23,132 nt of DNA, from assembly GCA_000437495.1 (NCBI GenBank), contig FR897777.1, forward strand, positions 1 through 23,132, written 5' to 3'. Source of the stretch: Prevotella sp. CAG:485. GTDB taxonomy: Bacteria > Bacteroidota > Bacteroidia > Bacteroidales > Muribaculaceae. Of this stretch, positions 14,718 through 22,025 are shown piece by piece. The notes beneath the pieces were generated by a model. It did no database searches and was not told the DNA's origin. It was given only the letters and a program-made list of their open reading frames with translations. Numbering within the stretch: position 1 is the stretch's first letter; each line of letters begins with the position of its first letter. The position numbers and the translations under genes were made by a program.

Positions 14718-17700
14718 ATGGAAACCTTTCTTGAAAGCGTAGCTAAGGTATATTATAACAATTATCAGGACGACTGCCATTCTTTGGCCGATGTCCTCTT
14801 TGTATTTCCCGGCAAACGAGCCGGCTCTTTCTTTCTCAAAAGCCTCAAAGAGGAGATAAAAAAAGACACATTAGTAAGCTCGGATAAACCTGCTGTGTTG
14901 CCCGGAGTGATATCCATTGCCGACTGGGTGGAACAGCTCAGCGGCAGAATCATAGACAGCCGAATTGACCAGATTTGTCTGCTTTATAATCTCTACAGAG
15001 AGATGAAAGGCAAACAGGCGCATAATTTCGACAAGTTCCGCACCTGGGCGGAGATTATGCTCAGCGATTTCAACGATGTGGAGATGTATTGCGTTGACGC
15101 CGGTCAGCTCTTCCGCAATGTCAGCAGTTTCAAGAATATCCGCTCCAACTATCTCACCGAGGAGCAGCAGGAGGTGATGCGCCGCTATTTCGGTTATACC
15201 GATTTCAGTCCCAACACCGAAGGTCTGTGGAAGCATTACGGCGGAGACAAGGAGCTGAAAAAGCGCTGCAACTCGCTCTTCGACATCATGGGTGAGCTGT
15301 ATATACGTTTTTGCGATGCCTTGCAGAGCCGCGGCCTCACTTTTTCTGGCCGTGCCTACGGTCAGGCGCTGCAAAGGCTGGCAGAGGATGATACGGCCAC
15401 GCAGCCTTACAAACGGATTGTGATGGTGGGCTTCAACGCTCTCTCCACGGTGGAGTTTCAGATTTTCCGTCAGCTGCAGAAAAAGAGGGTGCAGTTGGCT
15501 GACGGCTCTTTGCAGCAGTTGGGCGACTTCTATTGGGACGGCACCGGCGTTCCGCTGTCGAACCCAAAGAATATCGGCAATCACTTCATCCGCCACGATA
15601 TAAAGGAATTTCCGTCGTTCTTCGACATCAGCGGCTCTGACTGCAACTCGCTGCCTGACGTGATGGAAGCCATTGCGGCACCGTCGGAAATAGGTCAGGC
15701 CAAGATTGCCGGCAACATTATAGAGAATGTTCTGGAGCGGCATAAGAAGGACAGGAAGGAGCTGCTCGACAATGCCCGGATTGCGGTGGTGCTCCCCGAC
15801 GAAAAGATGCTCATCCCAATGCTCTATTCTCTGCCGGGCTCCGAGGCAGGCGAGCGTCTTAAGGTGAACATCACCATGGGTTATCCGTTTAAGATGACGT
15901 CCATAGCCACCTTTGTGAGCCTTCTTGAAAAGCTGCAGAGCAATTACCGCATCACCGGCTCGGACTCTTATAAGGCTCGCACAGCCGACATCGACGCTCT
16001 CTTGAGCAACCCGCACGCAGGGTTGATTCTCACGCCCCAGGTATGCCGCAAGTTGCTCGCTCTGCTCGGAAAGCTGCGTCGCACCACAATTCCTGTTGAG
16101 CTGATTACGCGTGAGGGCAAAGAGGCTGAGTTGCTGTTCTCGCCTCTGGGCAATCATGCAAGCGGATATGAGGCCATCAGCTATCTTCTACGCATCCTTT
16201 CTCTGCTGTTTGACAAAATCAAAACGCTTTACAGCCACGGCGAGGAGAAAGAGACTGTGGCAGACCGCCGCATCAATGAGTTCGACATCAACCATATCAT
16301 CTCATATATCGACGCTTTGAGGACTCTGCAGGCCTCGTTGCAAAAATACGGCATAGTGTCGGGGCCAAAGACGATATTCCGCATGGCCACAGGCTTGTTG
16401 GCCGGCGAAATGATACATTTCAAAGGTGAGCCGCTGCAGGGAATCCAGATTATGGGAACGCTGGAGACGCGTTGTCTCGACATCCCCTACATCATCATAC
16501 CCTCGGTCAATGAACGCATTTATCCGCGGCGGCTGCAGCAGCGCTCGTTCATCCCGGCTGCCATTCGGCGTGGCTTCAACATGGCCACCACGCGTTTTCA
16601 GGAGACCATATTCACCTATTATTTCTACCGCATGATAAGCAGGGCAAAAGAGGTGTATATGATTTACGATTCGCGCACCGAAGGACTCCACAGCGGCGAC
16701 CCGTCGCGGTTTATCCTGCAGCTGGAATATCTCTATGCCAAGGAGAAATTGAAACGGATAAAGGCGCGTTACGGCTTCTCGAAACAGGCTAAGCAGGATA
16801 TAGAGATTGTGAAAACGCCTGAGATTCAGGAGCTTATAAACCGTTATTTCACTCCCGGCAGCGGCAAGAGCCTGTCGGCCTCTTCGCTCAACACTTACAT
16901 CGACTGTCCGCTGAGGTTCTATCTGCAAAGATTAAGAGGGGTGAATGTGGAGACTACGCCGTTGGAGGGTATTCCGGCCAACGATATGGGTTCTATAATC
17001 CATAAGGCTCTTGAGCTGGTCTACAACCGCATCAGCGGCAATGACCCCAACCGCGACATCACAGCCGAGATGCTGAAGCAGGCCGCCGCCGATGAAAAGG
17101 CGCTCACCAACGACCTCATAGCGGCCATCAATTCGGAGTATTACAAGACGGAGAACGGCGAGCCGCTGCGTCAGCCGGAGGATGAGCTGAAAAGCATGAT
17201 GCCCAATATGATTGAGGCTGTGCGCGGCGTGCTGGAATACGACTGCCGGAATGTGCCTTTCCGCATTCTGCAGACTGAACGCAACGAGCTGCACACGCTG
17301 AAGCTGCCCAACGGGATGGAGGTGAATTTCAACTTCATCATCGACCGTATGGACAACGCCGGCAACAACAGCTGCACTCGGATTGTTGATTATAAAACCG
17401 GCGACGCACATGTGGAGCAGCAGACCATCGACAATCTGTTTAGAAGCGGACATAAGGGGCAACGGCTGCAAATGCTCCTCTATTCGTATCTGATGCGCGA
17501 CAGCCAGCACTCCAACGACCCGGTGGAAGCCACCATTTACGCTACGTCAAAAATGCGCTGCCCGGGACAAGAGACTGCCCGCGTCATCGTAAACCCGAAG
17601 GGGCCGGATAAGTATAATGTCATGACTGACAAGGAGGCGTTCATGGCAGCTCTCGGTGGCAAGCTCGAAGAATTGCGCAACCCCGAAGTGCCCTTCTTTT

Positions 17701-17774
17701 CAGCGCCTAAGGAATCAAAGGTTTGCACTTACTGTCCGTTTGCCGGGTCGGTGTGCAAACGCGAAATAAAATGA
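14718..17774 (+). CDS. AddB-like PD-(D/E)XK nuclease with Fe-S cysteines
   Basis: This large protein (1018 residues from ATG 14718) combines an inactive helicase-like region and a C-terminal nuclease. A P-loop-like FPGKRAGSF occurs at about 30-38 but lacks the GKT/S ending. The nuclease domain begins around LSASSLNTYIDCPLRFY (Cys730) and includes the active-site Asp876 (FIIDRMD) and DYKTG (891-895, Lys893). The last 16 residues carry Cys1003, Cys1006 and Cys1013 in CTYCPFAGSVC. One Cys before and three after the nuclease core is the 4Fe-4S arrangement of AddB. In AddAB the complex resects DNA ends for recombination. No AddA-like helicase is adjacent here; it may be encoded elsewhere. The S4 gene follows after 3 bp. 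Confidence 0.85.
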   Translation: METFLESVAKVYYNNYQDDCHSLADVLFVFPGKRAGSFFLKSLKEEIKKDTLVSSDKPAVLPGVISIADWVEQLSGRIIDSRIDQICLLYNLYREMKGKQAHNFDKFRTWAEIMLSDFNDVEMYCVDAGQLFRNVSSFKNIRSNYLTEEQQEVMRRYFGYTDFSPNTEGLWKHYGGDKELKKRCNSLFDIMGELYIRFCDALQSRGLTFSGRAYGQALQRLAEDDTATQPYKRIVMVGFNALSTVEFQIFRQLQKKRVQLADGSLQQLGDFYWDGTGVPLSNPKNIGNHFIRHDIKEFPSFFDISGSDCNSLPDVMEAIAAPSEIGQAKIAGNIIENVLERHKKDRKELLDNARIAVVLPDEKMLIPMLYSLPGSEAGERLKVNITMGYPFKMTSIATFVSLLEKLQSNYRITGSDSYKARTADIDALLSNPHAGLILTPQVCRKLLALLGKLRRTTIPVELITREGKEAELLFSPLGNHASGYEAISYLLRILSLLFDKIKTLYSHGEEKETVADRRINEFDINHIISYIDALRTLQASLQKYGIVSGPKTIFRMATGLLAGEMIHFKGEPLQGIQIMGTLETRCLDIPYIIIPSVNERIYPRRLQQRSFIPAAIRRGFNMATTRFQETIFTYYFYRMISRAKEVYMIYDSRTEGLHSGDPSRFILQLEYLYAKEKLKRIKARYGFSKQAKQDIEIVKTPEIQELINRYFTPGSGKSLSASSLNTYIDCPLRFYLQRLRGVNVETTPLEGIPANDMGSIIHKALELVYNRISGNDPNRDITAEMLKQAAADEKALTNDLIAAINSEYYKTENGEPLRQPEDELKSMMPNMIEAVRGVLEYDCRNVPFRILQTERNELHTLKLPNGMEVNFNFIIDRMDNAGNNSCTRIVDYKTGDAHVEQQTIDNLFRSGHKGQRLQMLLYSYLMRDSQHSNDPVEATIYATSKMRCPGQETARVIVNPKGPDKYNVMTDKEAFMAALGGKLEELRNPEVPFFSAPKESKVCTYCPFAGSVCKREIK

Positions 17775-17777
17775 GAT

Positions 17778-18221
17778 ATGCCAAAATCGGAAGAAAGAAT
17801 TGACAAATGGCTGTGGGCTATGCGTATTTTTAAAACCCGCAGCATCTCTACGGAAGCCTGTAAAAAGGGGCGTGTCAGCGTTGGCGGCTCCACGGTGAAG
17901 CCGTCGCGAACCATCAAGCCCGGCGATGTGATAGATGTGCGCAAACCGCCCGTAACATACACGTTCCGCGTCAAGGCTCTGGCCGAAAACCGTCTCGGCG
18001 CCCGTTTGGTGCCAGAATATCTTGAGAATATCACTCCGAAAGAGCAATATGATATGCTTGAGATGGTGCGCATCTCCGGCTTCGTCGACCGGCGCAAGGG
18101 TCTCGGCAGACCTACCAAGCGCGAAGGGCGCGAAATGGCGGCGTTCAGGCAGCAGTCTGGCGAGGACTTCTTCCTCCCCTTCGACGATGATGACGATGAC
18201 CTTGAAGAAGATGATGAATGA
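17778..18221 (+). CDS. S4-domain RNA-binding protein, Hsp15-like
   Basis: This 147-residue protein has an S4 RNA-binding fold at the N-terminus (about residues 6-65: RIDKWLWAMRIFKTRSISTE, then CKKGRVSVGG and KPGDVIDV). That order matches Hsp15 (HslR), which binds stalled 50S subunits carrying nascent chains. Members in Bacteroidota are often annotated as RNA-binding S4 or Hsp15. The middle part contains GLGRPTKREGR, typical of the family. The last 13 residues are almost all acidic (DDDDDDLEEDDE), an addition that may contact basic partners. It starts 3 bp after the nuclease stop, so cotranscription is likely. A possible terminator lies at 18228-18290. Confidence 0.88.
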   Translation: MPKSEERIDKWLWAMRIFKTRSISTEACKKGRVSVGGSTVKPSRTIKPGDVIDVRKPPVTYTFRVKALAENRLGARLVPEYLENITPKEQYDMLEMVRISGFVDRRKGLGRPTKREGREMAAFRQQSGEDFFLPFDDDDDDLEEDDE

Positions 18222-18227
18222 GAAAAT

Positions 18228-18290
18228 CTGCGGTTTTAGATCCCTTGCTTGGGTCTGTCGGCCGCGGTAAAATGTTTTTTTTATCTTTTT
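18228..18290 (+). terminator. possible terminator after the S4 gene
   Basis: CTGCGG (18228-18233) can pair with CCGCGG (18262-18267) using one G-U pair. Inside, AGATCCC and GGGTCT form a second small stem with a bulged T. A T-rich run (TGTTTTTTTTATCTTTTTT, to 18290) follows 5 bp after the stem. The geometry is less compact than a simple terminator, hence moderate confidence. Confidence 0.5.
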
Positions 18291-18302
18291 TCGGGGAGCC
18301 TA

Positions 18303-18334
18303 TTTGCAAAATCAAACTAATGTTATTAACTTTG
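18303..18334 (+). promoter_or_regulatory. Bacteroidota promoter for the non-coding RNA
   Basis: TTTG (18303-18306), a 20-bp spacer and TAACTTTG (18327-18334) form a full consensus Bacteroidota promoter. No credible reading frame starts downstream before the terminator at 18567-18612, which marks an RNA gene. Transcription would begin at about 18338-18341. Confidence 0.8.
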
Positions 18335-18339
18335 CGTTA

Positions 18340-18612
18340 TAAAACACAAAGGCAAGTGTGCCTGATGAGAAGAAATAACCACTCCAAATCCGACTGGGAA
18401 ACTCATCAATTATACTGAAATACCGAGACAAGCATGCTCAGCTAATGGCGGGCCTCAGGCTCCCGGAGGGAGTCTCGCTGTTAAAGCGACGGAGGATTAC
18501 AACGGCTGAGAGGCACTCAAATCCTGTCATTCGGAGTTTCATCACCGTCCTTTGGAGTGGCCCTTTAAGCCGACCTAACGGTTATCTCACTACCGCCGGG
18601 TCGGCTTTCTTT
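18340..18612 (+). ncRNA. structured non-coding RNA, 6S-RNA-like
   Basis: This is an independent transcription unit of about 270 nt between its own promoter and terminator. By hand-folding, residues 18379-18560 (182 nt) form one long irregular hairpin: CCACTCCAAA (18379-18388) pairs perfectly with 18551-18560, GAC (18392-18394) with 18547-18549, and GAAACTC (18398-18404) with 18534-18540. Then comes an unpaired 5' strand of 18 nt (18405-18422) facing almost nothing. Pairing resumes with CCGA/TCGG, GACA (18427-18430)/TGTC (18525-18528), CTCAGC (18437-18442)/GCTGAG (18505-18510) and TAAT/ATTA. Two apical hairpins close it (18458-18474 and 18475-18489). A ~180-nt rod with a central asymmetric bubble is the shape of 6S RNA, which binds the RNA polymerase holoenzyme. 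I did not recognise a diagnostic sequence, so the 6S identity is inference. An alternative stem, TGATGAG (18363-18369) with CTCATCA (18402-18408), competes with the bubble. Confidence 0.7.
18567..18612 (+). terminator. terminator of the non-coding RNA
   Basis: AAGCCGACC (18567-18575) pairs with GGTCGGCTT (18599-18607). An inner CGGT/ACCG stem lies in the loop and TCTTT follows directly. The U-rich end is on the plus side only, which fixes the strand of the RNA. It ends 40 bp before the nitroreductase start, so that gene probably needs readthrough or its own unseen promoter. Confidence 0.85.
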
Positions 18613-18652
18613 AAAACCTCAATCCCGTAAACCAAAAAGAAAAACATACACA

Positions 18653-19405
18653 ATGAGAGACATACGACAAACCTTACTCGACCGCGTCACCGTTCGCCGT
18701 TACGAACGCGAGCCTATTGCTCCCGAGGTTATGGAGTTTATCTTCAAAGCCATCCAAAACACACCCACAAGCTACAACGGTCAGCAATTTTCCGTTATCG
18801 ACATCTCTGACCAGGCTCTCAAAGAGGAGCTGTATGCCATCACAGGCCAGAAACAGATAAAGACGTGCAACCGCTTCTTAGTGTTCTGCGTGGATTACCA
18901 CAAAATAGCTCTGCTGGCAGCAAAGAAGGGTCTGGAGATGCCGGAATTCACAAACACCATGGATGGTGTTACGGTGGGCATCATCGACGCCTCGCTGGCC
19001 ATGATGAGCGCCGTGGCAGCTGCCGAAGCCTGCGGCCTGGGCTGCAACTGCATCGGTTATCTCCGCACTGTCGACCCGCCCAAGGTGGCCGAGATGCTCA
19101 AACTCCCCATGGGTGTGTTTGTGGTCTGCGGCCTTTGCCTCGGCATTCCGCGCGAACACCCCGACCTGAAGCCGAAACAGAGCCTTACCACTGTAATTCA
19201 CTCAAACGCCTACCGTCAGGACGAGGATATGCTCACCACTGAGCTGCTCAACTACGACGCCCTCATCACGCAGTACAATAAGACGCGCAGCGGAGGCACC
19301 ACCGACAACGACTGGTGCGACCATATCCTCGACTATTACCGCCACGCCATGTCATACCGCATCCTCGACTACCTCAAAGCTCAGGGCTTCGACCCCAAAG
19401 TATAA
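18653..19405 (+). CDS. nitroreductase-family flavin oxidoreductase (NfsA-like)
   Basis: This 250-residue protein belongs to the FMN-dependent nitroreductase superfamily, most like the NADPH-using NfsA/Frp branch. The phosphate-binding start, RVTVRRYEREPI (12-23), and the FMN/substrate segment NTPTSYNGQQFSV (36-48) are clear. A Gly-rich stretch, ACGLGCNCIGYLR, follows at about 125-137. The C-terminal LPMGVFVVCGLCLGIPREHP matches the second FMN-contact region. The C-terminal extension after about residue 190 is the usual arm of NfsA-type dimers. Such enzymes reduce nitro compounds and quinones; the natural substrate is unknown. No TAnnTTTG promoter was seen in the 40 bp between the RNA terminator and the ATG. 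The gene converges on the methyltransferase gene with a 13-bp gap. Confidence 0.88.
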   Translation: MRDIRQTLLDRVTVRRYEREPIAPEVMEFIFKAIQNTPTSYNGQQFSVIDISDQALKEELYAITGQKQIKTCNRFLVFCVDYHKIALLAAKKGLEMPEFTNTMDGVTVGIIDASLAMMSAVAAAEACGLGCNCIGYLRTVDPPKVAEMLKLPMGVFVVCGLCLGIPREHPDLKPKQSLTTVIHSNAYRQDEDMLTTELLNYDALITQYNKTRSGGTTDNDWCDHILDYYRHAMSYRILDYLKAQGFDPKV

Positions 19406-19418
19406 CATTAAGGGCTGC

Positions 19419-20600
19419 TCATTCCTTATGGCAAAGGAGCAACAATTTACGGTTGCCCTGAGAGGTGCCGATAAGGAATCTGCTGTCGTCTGAAAGCGGA
19501 AGCACTCCCAGTTTGCTGCGAAGTGCTTCCGCTTTCATCGGATAGCCATACACAGCCACGTTCAGCGCCTCGCCTTTCAGCTCGCGCGCTGCCTGTCGCA
19601 CTCCGGTGTAGATTTTGTCAATGCGCAGTACACGCCCGGGAAAGCCTTCGGGCAGCTCAGCCGACACAAACAGTCCTCTGGCGGCACTCTGCAGCTCAGG
19701 CCAGCGTTCATGCAAGGCTTGCCACGGCTGAGCCTTCTCCATGGCGGCCGTCGCCACGCTCAGCAAAAGCCCCTCTTTCAACTCGCCGGGTTCAAGAACA
19801 ACACGTCGATTGCTGCTCCAGGGCTGGTTAAGGCAGCAGTCTGTGTGGCCGATATCCACCGCAGACACCATTTGCTCGCCACCTTTGCCGAACAACACCA
19901 ACACTTCCTTGCACTCGCCGTTCAGTCCCACGGCCCAAACATGCTTTACATTTCTGAGATAGGTGAATATGTAGCTGACATCGACCATTGGCGAGCCTTT
20001 CACCAAAACTGCATCTGTCAGCTGCCGGGCTTTCTCCAGCACAAGGTCAAGGCGCGGTTCACAGTCGGCAAAGTTATACACCCTGCCGCCGTGGCTGTCG
20101 CGCCGGGCGGGGTCAAGATAAATCAGGTCGAAGGACTCCCCATGCATCACGGCTTGCTGCAGGAAATCAAGAGCGTCATCGCACACCACCCTGACGTCGA
20201 GACCAAGTATCGCAGCGTTATGCCGCCCGGCCTCCACAGCCTCTATATACCGCTCAACGCCCGTTACGGAGGCTCCGGCGCGCGCAAAAGCAAACGCATC
20301 TATGCCGAGGCCGAAGGTCAGGTCAAGCACCTTCTTGCCCTTTACAGACCCGGCGGCCGAGGCATTGAAGGCCGCCACGCGCTCATCGGTGCATTGCTCT
20401 GCCAAGAGGGTCGACGGGAACATAAACTCGTTGTGCTGCAGGGTCTTCCGCAGTTTCGCCGCAGCCTTACGCCGCCCCTCAATCTGCGTCAGTGCCAACG
20501 GCGCCTCATCGCCAAGTGCTTTGCGTGCCTGCTCGGCCAACGAAGCTGTTGCCGGGCTGCCGGCATGTGCTGCCACCCACTCCCAGAATTCGCTTTTCAT
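19419..20600 (-). CDS. THUMP-like-domain class I SAM methyltransferase
   Basis: From the ATG at 20600 this protein has 393 residues. The Rossmann methyltransferase core runs from about 85 to 240: motif I VLDLTFGLGIDA (91-102), GVERYIEAVEAG (114-125) as the acidic motif II, and DLIYLDPARRD (158-168) as motif IV. The last third resembles the THUMP-like domain of a Bacteroidota methyltransferase family; several members are annotated as RNA methyltransferases, but the substrate is not established. An earlier ATG at 20627 would add 9 residues (MDKLLYLWG) and place the promoter box inside the gene, so I reject it. The box TATCTTTG (20612-20605) ends 4 bp before the start, implying a leaderless mRNA. 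It is divergent from the exonuclease. Confidence 0.82.
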   Translation of the reverse strand: MKSEFWEWVAAHAGSPATASLAEQARKALGDEAPLALTQIEGRRKAAAKLRKTLQHNEFMFPSTLLAEQCTDERVAAFNASAAGSVKGKKVLDLTFGLGIDAFAFARAGASVTGVERYIEAVEAGRHNAAILGLDVRVVCDDALDFLQQAVMHGESFDLIYLDPARRDSHGGRVYNFADCEPRLDLVLEKARQLTDAVLVKGSPMVDVSYIFTYLRNVKHVWAVGLNGECKEVLVLFGKGGEQMVSAVDIGHTDCCLNQPWSSNRRVVLEPGELKEGLLLSVATAAMEKAQPWQALHERWPELQSAARGLFVSAELPEGFPGRVLRIDKIYTGVRQAARELKGEALNVAVYGYPMKAEALRSKLGVLPLSDDSRFLIGTSQGNRKLLLLCHKE

Positions 20601-20604
20601 GCCC

Positions 20605-20612
20605 CAAAGATA
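20605..20612 (-). promoter_or_regulatory. -7 box for the methyltransferase gene
   Basis: The minus strand reads TATCTTTG, fitting TAnnTTTG, and ends 4 bp before the ATG at 20600. Its -33 region would fall at about 20632-20636, on top of the divergent exonuclease promoter. Confidence 0.6.
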
Positions 20613-20634
20613 CAATAATTTATCCACTTGCCGT

Positions 20635-20642
20635 TAACTTTA
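20635..20642 (+). promoter_or_regulatory. probable -7 box for the exonuclease gene
   Basis: TAACTTTA differs from TAnnTTTG at the last base and ends 2 bp before the ATG at 20645. Only 22 bp separate it from the divergent box at 20605-20612, so the two promoters must overlap. Confidence 0.45.
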
Positions 20643-20644
20643 TT

Positions 20645-21163
20645 ATGAAAGATTTTGCGGCCATAGATTTTGAAACCGCCAACAACCGTCCCTCGTCCAT
20701 TTGCTCTGTGGGCATAGTTATTGTGCGCAACGATGTTGTGACGGATGAGATTTACCGTCTCATTCGCCCAACGCCCAACTTCTACATGCCGGGCAATGTG
20801 CGTGTTCACGGCCTCACCCGCAGCGACACGGACCCGGCTCCGCATTTCAATGATGTATGGCCGGAGATAGCCCCGCAGATAGAGGGTCTGCCGCTTGTGG
20901 CGCATTTCAGCCGGTTTGACCAGGGGTGTCTTATGGCGGCATTAGAGCATTTCAATATGCCTCATCCCGACTATCGGTTTTTCTGCACCTGCACAGCCTC
21001 GCGGCGGGTGCTCGGACGCCGTCTGCCCAACCACAAGCTCGACACGGTGGCCGCCTATCTGGGCTTCGACGCCTTCCGCCATCACCACGCCATGGACGAT
21101 GCCCGCGCCTGCGCCCACATAGCCCTTCAGCTGCTGCCTCTCGCCTACCCCGAAATGAAGTAA
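20645..21163 (+). CDS. DEDDh 3'-5' exonuclease (DnaQ-like)
   Basis: This 172-residue protein is a compact DnaQ-superfamily exonuclease. Exo I is AIDFETA with Asp8 and Glu10. Exo II is LVAHFSRFD with Asp92. Exo III is HHAMDDA with His147 and Asp152 in the HxAxxD pattern, so all DEDDh catalytic residues are present. RVHGLT (53-58) is the usual conserved segment of the family. It could be a stand-alone proofreading exonuclease or an RNase T/oligoribonuclease-like enzyme; the sequence does not decide. Upstream in-frame ATGs reach back to 20492 inside the divergent gene, but conservation begins at MKDFAAIDFE, and the promoter-like box just upstream supports the start at 20645. Confidence 0.88.
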   Translation: MKDFAAIDFETANNRPSSICSVGIVIVRNDVVTDEIYRLIRPTPNFYMPGNVRVHGLTRSDTDPAPHFNDVWPEIAPQIEGLPLVAHFSRFDQGCLMAALEHFNMPHPDYRFFCTCTASRRVLGRRLPNHKLDTVAAYLGFDAFRHHHAMDDARACAHIALQLLPLAYPEMK

Positions 21164-21242
21164 CCGGCCCGTATAGCAGCGAAAAATGCTGATTTTGCGC
21201 GTGCATATCGCCAAAACACTTGCACGAACCGACAAATATTCG

Positions 21243-21250
21243 TAACTTTG
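21243..21250 (+). promoter_or_regulatory. -7 box for the rpsF-rpsR-rplI operon
   Basis: TAACTTTG fits TAnnTTTG and is 78 bp upstream of the rpsF ATG. Transcription would begin around 21254, just at the structured leader. Confidence 0.7.
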
Positions 21251-21253
21251 CAG

Positions 21254-21285
21254 CCGGAAAGCCCGGAGGTGTAAAAAAATACACC
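21254..21285 (+). promoter_or_regulatory. structured rpsF leader, possible S6:S18 binding site
   Basis: The leader starts with CCGGAAAGCCCGG, whose CCGG halves can pair. A perfect hairpin follows, GGTGTA (21268-21273) with TACACC (21280-21285) around six A residues. An mRNA site for the S6:S18 complex, based on a hairpin with an exposed CCG, is known in rpsF leaders of many bacteria. The CCG next to a hairpin here fits that idea, but I could not match the full consensus. Confidence 0.5.
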
Positions 21286-21328
21286 ATAAAGAGCAATCCG
21301 CACAACAAAACAACAAAAAGTTTAACAC

Positions 21329-21718
21329 ATGAATCAGTACGAGACCGTTTTCATTTTAACTCCCGTTTTGTCTGACGCCCAGATGAAGGAAACGGTGGAG
21401 AAGTTCCATGATTTCCTGACCTCCAATGGCGCCGAGATCATAAACGAGGAGCTGTGGGGCATGCGCAAGCTGGCATATCCCATTCAGAAGAAGTCCACCG
21501 GCTTCTACACCATGATCGAGTTCAAGGCACAGCCCGACCTCATCAAAAAACTCGACACCGCTTATCGTCGCGACGAGAAAGTGATTCGCTTCCTCACCTT
21601 CCGCAACGACAAATATGCCGCCGAGTATGCCGAAAAGCGTCGCAACCGCCGCGCCGCCCAGGCCGAACAGAAAGTAGAACCCGCTGCCGCTGAAGCAGCC
21701 GAAAACACCCAGGCTTAA
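21329..21718 (+). CDS. rpsF: 30S ribosomal protein S6
   Basis: This 129-residue protein is ribosomal protein S6, which pairs with S18 on the platform of the 30S subunit. The S6 fold runs from YETVFILTPVLSD (4-16) through NEELWGMRKLAYPIQKKSTGFYTMIEF (39-65) to RRDEKVIRFLTF (80-91). The C-terminal tail after about residue 95 is charged and then Ala/Glu-rich (EPAAAEAAENTQA), as is common in Bacteroidota S6. It is the first gene of the S6-S18-L9 operon, preceded by a promoter and structured leader at 21243-21285. Confidence 0.97.
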   Translation: MNQYETVFILTPVLSDAQMKETVEKFHDFLTSNGAEIINEELWGMRKLAYPIQKKSTGFYTMIEFKAQPDLIKKLDTAYRRDEKVIRFLTFRNDKYAAEYAEKRRNRRAAQAEQKVEPAAAEAAENTQA

Positions 21719-21722
21719 AATC

Positions 21723-21992
21723 ATGGCACAACCGAACGGAGAAATACGCTACCTCACCCCGCTGTCAGTAGACGTAAAGAAGAAAAAATATTGCCGTTTC
21801 AAACGCAGCGGCATCAAGTACATCGACTACAAGGATCCCGAATTCCTGAAGAAATTCCTCAACGAGCAGGGTAAGATTCTTCCCCGCCGCATCACCGGCA
21901 CCTCGCTGAAGTTCCAGCGCCGCGTGGCCAAAGCCGTGAAACGTGCCCGCCACCTCGCTCTGCTGCCCTACGTAGCCGACCTGCTGAAATAA
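21723..21992 (+). CDS. rpsR: 30S ribosomal protein S18
   Basis: This 89-residue protein is ribosomal protein S18, the S6 partner on the 30S platform. It has the conserved KKYCRFKRSGIKYIDYKDPE segment and the basic motif GKILPRRITGTSLKFQRRVA. KRARHLALLPYVADLLK closes the protein in the usual way. Only one Cys is present (in KKYCRF), so the zinc-binding form of S18 is unlikely. It starts 4 bp after the rpsF stop. Confidence 0.98.
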   Translation: MAQPNGEIRYLTPLSVDVKKKKYCRFKRSGIKYIDYKDPEFLKKFLNEQGKILPRRITGTSLKFQRRVAKAVKRARHLALLPYVADLLK

Positions 21993-22025
21993 TCCATCCT
22001 TAACCTCTTAGCACTTTTTCATCAC

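Noticed and set aside
18362..18404. Hammerhead-ribozyme-like CTGATGAG followed by GAAAC
   Set aside because: The required stem II between the two core motifs does not form, and both motifs are better explained by pairing within the RNA.
18445..18630. 61-codon open frame over the non-coding RNA
   Set aside because: It overlaps the terminator hairpin, has no resemblance to a protein and no start signal; the helices explain the region better.
18340..18652. Riboswitch (FMN, TPP or cobalamin) controlling the nitroreductase
   Set aside because: None of the conserved boxes of these aptamers is present, and a complete terminator separates the RNA from the gene. Readthrough control cannot be excluded but is not supported.
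19411..19442. Imperfect inverted repeat at the convergent ends of nitroreductase and methyltransferase
   Set aside because: It lies partly in coding sequence, has a mismatch or wobble pair and lacks a U-tract on either strand.
19710..20618. 302-codon plus-strand open frame opposite the methyltransferase gene
   Set aside because: It is antisense to a gene with clear SAM-binding motifs, and has no features of its own.
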